Below are positions 58,947 to 64,000 of a DNA stretch of 64,000 bases, piece by piece. The notes under the pieces are model-generated. The model did no database searches. It was given only the letters and a program-made list of their open reading frames with translations, and had not been told where the DNA came from. Source of the DNA: Mesorhabditis belari (Eukaryota; Nematoda; Chromadorea; Rhabditida; Rhabditidae); assembly GCA_958450365.1 (NCBI GenBank), contig CAUEEP010000909.1, forward strand, positions 385,501 to 449,500, written 5' to 3'. The position numbers and the translations under genes are program-made. The first letter of the stretch is position 1. Every line of letters begins with the position of its first letter.

Positions 58947-59778
58947 TAATTTTAAGCCCAAAATGTGACTCTTTCTCATGATGATGTTCACCAATCAATC
59001 TCTTTTGGGTATCATTTGAAAGACTGAAATGTTTTCTACAAAACTTAACGAAAAAATGTGAAATAACATTGTCTCTGAGCAAAGTTATGAGTCTTCAAAG
59101 CAGTCAACTCATTCAAGAAAACCTACGAAAAAGTGTTAAATTAAAAATTATCGAAACTCGATAAGAAGCTTCAAATTTTGTAACTCTTGAACATATTCAC
59201 GAAGTATAAGTGAAGATCACGTTTTTCTCGTTCCACAACTACAACAATTCTACTACAACAATTCAACAAAGATCACATCTCCCTTTCTTCCCCTTATTTT
59301 CCAAATCCAAAGTACACATGCCGTTTTACACTTTCTTTCTCAATGTTCGATAGATCGGCTTCCCCTCGAACGAAATTAAAACTGGCTATGAACATTTATC
59401 TTCAATGAGAATGTAAAAATATTCATTTTGAGCAAAGTTATGCCGTTTTTAATGAAAAACGCAACCTAAAATGGTCGTGCGGTCAGAATGCCAAATGGCG
59501 CTTTTTCGGAAAGAGAGAACACCTGCTCGAACCGTGGTCGGCTCACAAAAACGCCATAACTTCGCTTCATATTTTTACATTATCTTTGAAGATAAATGAT
59601 TACAAAATGTTTATGCAATGTTTTAACATTTTGTAGCATTTAGCAGCTATTATAGCATGAGAGTCAGAGGTTTTTTTTCCCTCATTTCCTCAAAATGTCG
59701 CTAAAAGTTTCAAAATCAAAAGAGCATTCCAGTGCATTTTTTCTGGAGGCATCAAGTCATTAGTCATTTTAATGTATA
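58947..59778. other. Gene-less stretch with weak inverted repeat
   Basis: Around 59385-59465 and 59545-59625 there are imperfect inverted copies (AACATTTATCTTCAATGAGA... against ...TCTTTGAAGATAAATG), probably an eroded MITE. Otherwise no feature seen. Confidence 0.4.
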
Positions 59779-61087
59779 CAGGGTGCGCCAAAAGTCCTCG
59801 TACTTTTTCCATAAACGCTTTAGGTGTTATCTTTAGTTGCTTAATGTTGATGTATTTACTTTTTTACATTTATTTTGATATTATCTTTTAAGAAAAGAGC
59901 AATTATTACTTTTACAGATACAACAAACATGACCACCGAGGTAGCGAAAAGAAGGATCACCATCATTGAGTTACACAAACAAGAAAAGAAGGCGATGGAA
60001 ATTGTTCTTATCAAAGGATTTCCAAAAATGTGGGTCTATGATGCAATAAAATGATTTAATGAGTTGGAAAATGAAAAGGATAGAGCAAGAAGCGGCCGGC
60101 CACCAACTGCAACAACACCAGAAAAGGTCAATAAGGTGCGCTGTCAAATTAGGCGAAACCCGTTACGATCGATGAGAAAAATAGCAGTAGCTCTGAAAAT
60201 TGGCCCAACAAGTGTCAGAAGAATTGTCCATAAGAAGCTAGAAATGTCTAGCTACCGGATTTCGCGTGGGCATTTCCTCAATGAGCAAATGAAGAAGAAG
60301 AGGAAGACTCGATCACGGAAGATGCTGCGCCTGGTCGCAAATGGTCGCCTCAATTCGGTTTTGTTCACAGACGAGAAGATCTTTACCATTGACCCCATCC
60401 ACAATCGTCAAAATCATCGTTAACTTCTTAAAAGAGGATTAAAAAACACTTTTGCAGCTAAGTTGATGGTGAAAAAGCATTTTCCAAAAAGTATCATGGT
60501 TTGGGCCGCATTTGGTACCCCACAGGAAAAACACCACTTGTGTTTCTTGACAGAAACGTAAAAGTTAACGCCAATATCTATTAACAAGTAGTTTTATGGG
60601 ATAAATTGGAACCTTGGGCTGCTCAACATTTTGGAAATAAAGGATTTACCTTGCAGCTAGACTGGGCTCCAGCCCACGGAGCTCATTCAACGACCGCTCT
60701 TTGTCAACAACTTTTACCTGGCTTTTGGGGTAAGGATGTTTGGCCATCGAACTCACCTGACCTTAACCCACTTGACTACTCAATTTGGTCAATTTTGGAG
60801 GATAAGATATCCCAAAAGAGTTATCATACGGTTGAAGCTTTGAAAGTTGCCTTACGTCGTGCATGGGACGAGATTACGGTGCCACAATGTAGGACCATAG
60901 TGAAGAACTTCCCCAAGAGATTGAGAAAGTGTATTGAAACCGATGGTGGCAATTTTGAACACTTGTTATGATTTTGTTATTATTTCGAGTGGTTAGTATT
61001 AAATAAAATCCTTTGTTATTAAATTTCTTACTGAAAATCAAAAGTTATTAACTTCGTAAAAAGTACGGGAACTTTTGGCGCACCCTG
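59779..61087 (+). mobile_element. maT-like (DD37D) Tc1/mariner element, decayed
   Basis: Ends CAGGGTGCGCCAAAAGT (left) and ACTTTTGGCGCACCCTG (right) within TA duplications (59777-59778, 61088-61089). The transposase starts at about 59931 and shows a helix-turn-helix, a GRPP hinge, LFTDEKIF, LDWAPAHG and NSPDLNPLD, with 37 residues between the last two catalytic Asp. Stops near 60052 and 60421 and a slip near 60525 inactivate it. Same group as 15883-16833 but a different subfamily by its ends. Confidence 0.85.
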
Positions 61088-61741
61088 TACATTAGAATTC
61101 CTGATATTTCTAGTTTATCCCCTCAGTTGTTGGGTTTTGAAGGAAAGCGTGTAAAAAAAGATATTTTGACCTATATAAATAATGACCGTTTCACTTTTTA
61201 TTAAAGACTTTTTTCTTATTCTTTGTTATCAAGTGCCAAACTTGTATCCAACATTAAGTTTATTCAATTTATGTTATTTTGAGCCGGTTTTCCAATGTAA
61301 TTGACTATGACTATTTGCTCAGCCATTTTTTTGAAAATCTTGTGTTTTGCCAAGTTTCAGGACCACTTTTGAAGGAATTAACTATCGAAATTCAAAAAAT
61401 TAAAAGGTCAAAGTTGTAGAGGACTATTTTAGTTGTAGTTGTAGTTGTCTGTGGTTTAGTTTGCAGTTATAGAGGACCAGAAACCGCTGTTGACTCAAAA
61501 ATGCAGTCCGGACACTTTTTTATCGGTCCTCCTAGGCGCGCAGTTGCGAAAATGATCGCCAGAACGATCCCTAGTACTTGAGTATTCCGATAGTCTGTTA
61601 ATGACCAGAAACTTGATAATATTTTTGATCAAATAATTGAGGCAACCCTTTGAATTGACTGTAGACTGTTCCATCATGTACTTTAAAATCAAAACTATTT
61701 CAAGAAAAACAACTTTATTTCCCATAAATAAACAAATGAAA
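61088..61741. other. 3' flank of the helical-repeat gene
   Basis: Between the maT-like element and the stop of the gene at 61742. It includes the probable 3' UTR of that gene (minus strand). No other gene recognised. Confidence 0.4.
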
Positions 61742-64000
61742 TCATTTCAACAAGTCATTGACCAAGCTTTGCACAGCTGGATGCTCATTTTCCCTGAGCT
61801 TCTTGAACAAAGGAATGTACTCTTCTTCTTCATTTCTATCGATCAATGAAAGCATTTGGGCAACCGTGCAGACAACTTCGATCTCTTTGTGTTCCAAGAA
61901 GGTTACGATCACTTCTTTTATGATTTCTTCTCTGTTTTTCTCTAAATCAAAGTAATTTCTATTTAGGAAATCCCTCAACGAATCGGCCAATTGATAGCTG
62001 AACCAAGGGGTGAGCTTTTCATAGAAAACCGGTAGTTTTCTAGCGATTCTATTCGCAAACTCAGCCAAATCTTTTGAGTTCACCCATTCATTGGCAAAAT
62101 TCAGCAACAGATAACTTTTTGGGTCGTCGGAGAACGATAAAATCGAGGAAAATATCTCCAAAACATGACTGATAATCACCTTTCTATCGACTGTTTCCCA
62201 TTTGTTGAAAACGATTCGTAAAATCAGCTCACGAGTGGCTGTTTTAACCAATAAACAATCATTTTTCACTTGTTCTTTGAAGATTTTCGTTAAAACGTTC
62301 AGCCTCTCCTCAAGTTTTTCGGTTTCCAAGTACTTGCTGACCAAAAACGATCTAGCTCCTTCAGCTCGATTGATGAAATTTGGTGACTCGTTGAACAGAT
62401 ACTTTTTCAAAAGTGTTTCCATAAAATCTTCTGGCAAAAAGTTGGCTGAATCAATGTTGATCAGCAGAGAATAACCATAGAGATTTCTCTCCTTTTTCTC
62501 GGGGATTAAGGCTTCGAATTTTTCAACGAGTTGCACTAAAATCTTCATAAACTCAACGACATATTCATCCGGAATTAGATCCACTTTAAACGGCCATGGA
62601 TCAAGCATTGGTTCATCTTTTTCTTTCATTGATTCAATCATCTCTTTCGTTAATCCCCAAGTTTTTTCGTTGGGGAATTTGGCGAACAAATTCTGAGTCT
62701 CAGCCAGTACAATTGATCGAATCGAGTAGTGATCTTGTTGAAGCCAAGTGTTTTTGAAAAAATTAAAGATTTCCTCAAAGTTGCCTAACTTTGACATGAG
62801 TCTAACTCCGTGTTTTCCCACGGAGACTCTCTGTTTTGAAAGATTTATCGAGAAATCCAAAGCTGTTGGCAACTTTGTTCGTTTGCAAGAGTTCTCCAAA
62901 GTTGACAAAGCTGTTGACAAGTAGTCGCCCTGACAAAGTCTTTCGATGAGTTGGAGTTGAACTGGTGGATTGACCAGCTTCATCCCAGTCACGATGTTTC
63001 TGATCAATGAAAACTGTTCCCCAGCTTCTGGATCAACGACATCGATGTCTTTTGTTGGGAGGAATGGCTCAGCGAGTTTCGAGTAAGAATCACCGTCAAT
63101 CAACAATGAGATTAAGATGAAAGAGTCTCCTTTTTGACGGGTTTCTTCATCTTTTACATTAGCCAAGCACTTTTCCAAGAATTTCTTTGGCAAATCGTTG
63201 CACCAAGCAAGTTTTCTGATGAATCGGTGAACGAGTTTTGTGTGTGACCATTTCAGGCACTCGTCGAAGTACTTTTCCCATTGGCTGGTTATAGCTTTTG
63301 GATCCCTTTTCAATCTATTCAAGGTTTGAACATCAATTTCAATCAAATCTTTCTCCGAGGGCCATAATTTTTCGTAAAGTTCCTTGTTGTACTTCTTCAG
63401 AACAGTCTTCAACGATGAGTACTGGACGTTATCTTCCTTTAAGATCCTGAAGAGCTCATCGAAATGCCAACTCAACCCATCAGTTGGTAGGATTTCTGAT
63501 AAGGCATTTCTCTGTAAACATCGCTGATTGTACTCGTAGCTCTGTTCGATGAGAGCCGTGACCGTTCTCTCTTTCACCTCATCCCATCCATTGCCACCTT
63601 TTCTCCCGACTTGTTCGGCAATTCTCCAGAAGTTCTCCAAAGAAACCCTCTGTATTTTAGGCTCATCACTGACTGCCCATTGATGCCAATAATCATGGGA
63701 AATCACATAGAATAACCACTCAAAGATCAACCCTGTTGACTGATCATTGTCCAATTTGAACTTGAGCCCGGCCTCCAAGAGATCCCTAGGCAAAGATCTG
63801 AAATCAGATTGGTCAATCTTGATCCACAATCGCTGAATTATCTCAAAAATGACATCCCAATGTTCTTTTGTCAGAACTTTGTGCAAATTTTGGAGCTTTC
63901 TGAGGAATGCCTGATGGAAGTAAGGCGTTTCATTTCGATGTCGGTCTCTGATCAGCTTGAGAACATCCATCAACTCTTCCAGGTCATTGTTTACTTCACA
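61742..64000 (-). CDS. Large helical-repeat (HEAT/ARM-like) protein, 3' part, runs off window
   Basis: One uninterrupted frame of about 750 codons stays open through base 64000, so the real start lies outside. The stop is at 61742-61744. The product is rich in Leu, Lys, Glu and Phe, lacks a signal peptide or membrane segment here, and shows repeated pairs of amphipathic helices of about 40 residues (for example around the DPKSYLLLNFANEW and EIEVVCTVAQMLSLIDR stretches), as in alpha-solenoid scaffolds. The long single exon contrasts with the fragmented array genes. I do not recognise the family. Large ubiquitin-pathway or scaffold proteins are possible, but no catalytic motif is visible in this part. 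Presumably cytoplasmic. Confidence 0.75.
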   Translation of the reverse strand, partial: CEVNNDLEELMDVLKLIRDRHRNETPYFHQAFLRKLQNLHKVLTKEHWDVIFEIIQRLWIKIDQSDFRSLPRDLLEAGLKFKLDNDQSTGLIFEWLFYVISHDYWHQWAVSDEPKIQRVSLENFWRIAEQVGRKGGNGWDEVKERTVTALIEQSYEYNQRCLQRNALSEILPTDGLSWHFDELFRILKEDNVQYSSLKTVLKKYNKELYEKLWPSEKDLIEIDVQTLNRLKRDPKAITSQWEKYFDECLKWSHTKLVHRFIRKLAWCNDLPKKFLEKCLANVKDEETRQKGDSFILISLLIDGDSYSKLAEPFLPTKDIDVVDPEAGEQFSLIRNIVTGMKLVNPPVQLQLIERLCQGDYLSTALSTLENSCKRTKLPTALDFSINLSKQRVSVGKHGVRLMSKLGNFEEIFNFFKNTWLQQDHYSIRSIVLAETQNLFAKFPNEKTWGLTKEMIESMKEKDEPMLDPWPFKVDLIPDEYVVEFMKILVQLVEKFEALIPEKKERNLYGYSLLINIDSANFLPEDFMETLLKKYLFNESPNFINRAEGARSFLVSKYLETEKLEERLNVLTKIFKEQVKNDCLLVKTATRELILRIVFNKWETVDRKVIISHVLEIFSSILSFSDDPKSYLLLNFANEWVNSKDLAEFANRIARKLPVFYEKLTPWFSYQLADSLRDFLNRNYFDLEKNREEIIKEVIVTFLEHKEIEVVCTVAQMLSLIDRNEEEEYIPLFKKLRENEHPAVQSLVNDLLK

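Overview
The window looks like a nematode chromosome segment. It is AT-rich, with very short introns (many 36-60 nt) that end in TTTTCAG or TTTTAG. It also carries a C-type lectin fragment, a GT11-type fucosyltransferase gene and many IS630/Tc1/mariner elements (mariner DD34D, maT-like DD37D), plus pogo-like and Merlin-like elements and MITEs. I cannot name the species.

Layout. (1) 588-919 (+): a two-exon gene for a small secreted cysteine-rich peptide. (2) 1659-46838: a tandem array of eight genes of one multi-exon family that I do not recognise. I call it the FAIHG/IDYTQ family after two of its motifs. Gene A is on + (1659-4745) and genes B to H are on - (B 6280-10720, C 14196-23009, D 23345-29871, E 30110-34577, F 35387-39699, G 41233-43319, H 43589-46838). 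Each protein has a signal peptide and a unit of about 350-450 residues made of twelve ordered motif blocks (B1-B12), followed by a variable tail: a transmembrane helix in B and C, a hydrophobic GPI-signal-like end in A, D, F and H, and nothing in E and G. C and F carry two complete units in tandem, so the array encodes ten units. Nearly every exon join is in frame and intron phases are the same between copies. Only A has a stop codon inside. (3) 46.8-54.9 kb: gene-poor, with a broken copy of H's first exons, an inverted pair of GC-rich segments, a C-type lectin 3' fragment and mariner relics. (4) 54957-58071 (-): a complete nine-exon GT11-like glycosyltransferase gene. (5) 58.1-61.7 kb: a MITE and a maT-like transposon. 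(6) 61742-64000 (-): the 3' part of a gene for a large helical-repeat protein that runs off the window.

How it fits together. The array is a head-to-tail set of extracellular proteins with conserved cysteines. Its members differ in anchoring (secreted, GPI-like, type I membrane), in unit number and in stalk composition. Most of the roughly 20 mobile elements lie inside its introns and none breaks a coding exon, which suggests selection on the proteins. The biological role is unknown. Surface recognition or defence is only a guess, based on expansion, secretion and tail diversity.
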